Of a stretch of 64,000 nucleotides of DNA, positions 63,461-64,000 are shown one piece after another. The DNA is from JAXMBX01 sp046349635 (lineage in GTDB: Bacteria; Planctomycetota; Planctomycetia; Planctomycetales; Planctomycetaceae), in NCBI GenBank assembly GCA_046349635.1, contig JAXMBX010000017.1, forward strand, positions 19,665 through 83,664, written 5' to 3'. Numbering within the stretch: position 1 is the stretch's first letter; each line of letters begins with the position of its first letter. Made by a program: the position numbers and the translations under genes. Under the pieces are notes generated by a model. That model saw only the letters and a program-made list of their open reading frames with translations, was not told the DNA's origin and searched no databases.

Positions 63461-64000
63461 ATGCACAGCGTCGATTGGAATGGCGTCTCCCAGGCCGTGG
63501 AAGCCTTCGCCGCCGAATGGGAGCAATCCCCCCCCGCCGATCTCCGGGCCGCCCTCGAACGCACCCCCACCGACCTGCGCCCGCATGCCCTCGTCGAACT
63601 CGTCAAACTCGATCTGGAGAACCGCTGGGAATTCGGCCTGCGGAAGCTTCTCGAAGACTACGACGACGACTTCCCCGAACTCCAACCGTTGCTCACTCCC
63701 GCCCTGATCCTGGAGGAATTCCACGCCCGTCGCCGGGCCGGAGAACACCCCCCTCTCAAGGAATACACCGACCGATTCCCACAGTTCGCCGCTCAGATTG
63801 AATCGCTCTTCCCCCTCGAGACTCCCACCGTCATCCATACCGCGCTGACCGTCGGTGGTTCTTCGCTGGAACAACTCCAGGTCGGCGAACGGATTGGCGA
63901 TTTCGACCTTCTCGCCCGTCTCGGCACCGGAGGCTTCGCGCAAGTCTTCCTCGCCCGCCAGAACTCCATGCAACGGCTCGTCGCGTTGAAAATCTCCCGC
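63461..64000 (+). CDS. Ser/Thr protein kinase, 5' part (runs off the window)
   Basis: The first 180 residues of a Hanks-type kinase. The N-terminal ~135 residues are a helical region rich in Asp, Glu and Leu (SVDWNGVSQAVEAFAAEWEQ) followed by a short repeat-like stretch (RWEFGLRKLLEDYDDDFPEL). The kinase domain then starts: IGDFDLLARLGTGGFAQVFL, with the glycine loop, and ALKIS, with the ATP-binding lysine, right at the edge. The rest lies beyond base 64000. It is divergent from the ECF sigma factor, 122 bases away. Planctomycete kinases of this kind often carry extra C-terminal sensor domains, which cannot be seen here. Confidence 0.85.
   Translation, partial: MHSVDWNGVSQAVEAFAAEWEQSPPADLRAALERTPTDLRPHALVELVKLDLENRWEFGLRKLLEDYDDDFPELQPLLTPALILEEFHARRRAGEHPPLKEYTDRFPQFAAQIESLFPLETPTVIHTALTVGGSSLEQLQVGERIGDFDLLARLGTGGFAQVFLARQNSMQRLVALKISR

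Overview
The window comes from a GC-rich planctomycete, most likely of the Planctomycetaceae type. The evidence is the set of lineage-typical families: a DUF1501 protein next to a PSCyt1/PSCyt2/DUF1553 protein, a DUF1080 hydrolase, secreted proteins with an N-terminal LExRxLL motif, an ABC-2 permease fused to a CPBP protease, an ECF-type sigma factor paired with a Ser/Thr kinase, a radical-SAM QueE, and a short Lys-rich protein starting MTGYTVHTG. No rRNA, tRNA, CRISPR array, transposase or prophage gene was seen.

Layout. 0-4.8 kb: 5' part of pyruvate kinase with two overlapping small membrane proteins (minus), then UDP-glucuronate decarboxylase, a DnaA paralogue lacking domains I and II, and a NagD-like HAD phosphatase (plus). 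4.9-8.1 kb: tRNA-dihydrouridine synthase, QueE and a Gfo/Idh/MocA oxidoreductase. 8.2-20.3 kb: a thioredoxin-like lipoprotein, a Lys-rich mini-protein, the DUF1501 and DUF1553 pair, a Cys-rich small protein, PyrF, DUF3467 and a large lipoprotein. 20.3-35.7 kb: a complete 14-gene complex I operon, nuoA to nuoN, on the minus strand, with unusual extensions (His-rich loops in NuoL and NuoM, an N-terminal extension in NuoJ, a C-terminal tail in NuoK). 35.9-42.4 kb: an M20 peptidase overlapping an exported protein of unknown function, a NifS/IscS-type cysteine desulfurase, a ribosomal S1-like protein and 3-hydroxybutyryl-CoA dehydrogenase. 42.6-48.0 kb: three secreted proteins in a row, two tandem sedolisins and one putative metallopeptidase, all carrying LExRxLL and fibronectin-like C-terminal domains. 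48.3-56.4 kb: DUF4112, HemB, a class V aminotransferase, an isochorismatase-like hydrolase, HisA, DUF1080, a D-cysteine desulfhydrase-like enzyme and an exported protein of unknown function. 56.4-64 kb: the NatA/NatB-like ABC exporter with fused CPBP protease, a His-rich lipoprotein, DUF4198 and thiolase genes riddled with frame changes, an ECF-type sigma factor and the start of a Ser/Thr kinase.

Sequence quality matters here. At least four conserved housekeeping genes (queE, Gfo/Idh, nuoD, the cysteine desulfurase) are each broken by one or a few 1-base indels, mostly in C/G runs. The DUF4198-thiolase stretch at 60.6-62.7 kb has many more while keeping near-normal total length. This looks more like consensus error than decay. 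Most of the window is ordinary core metabolism. The less explained parts are the decorated complex I, the LExRxLL secreted cluster, the permease-protease fusion and the His-rich lipoprotein/DUF4198 pair. I did not find a convincing wholly new defence or mobile system.
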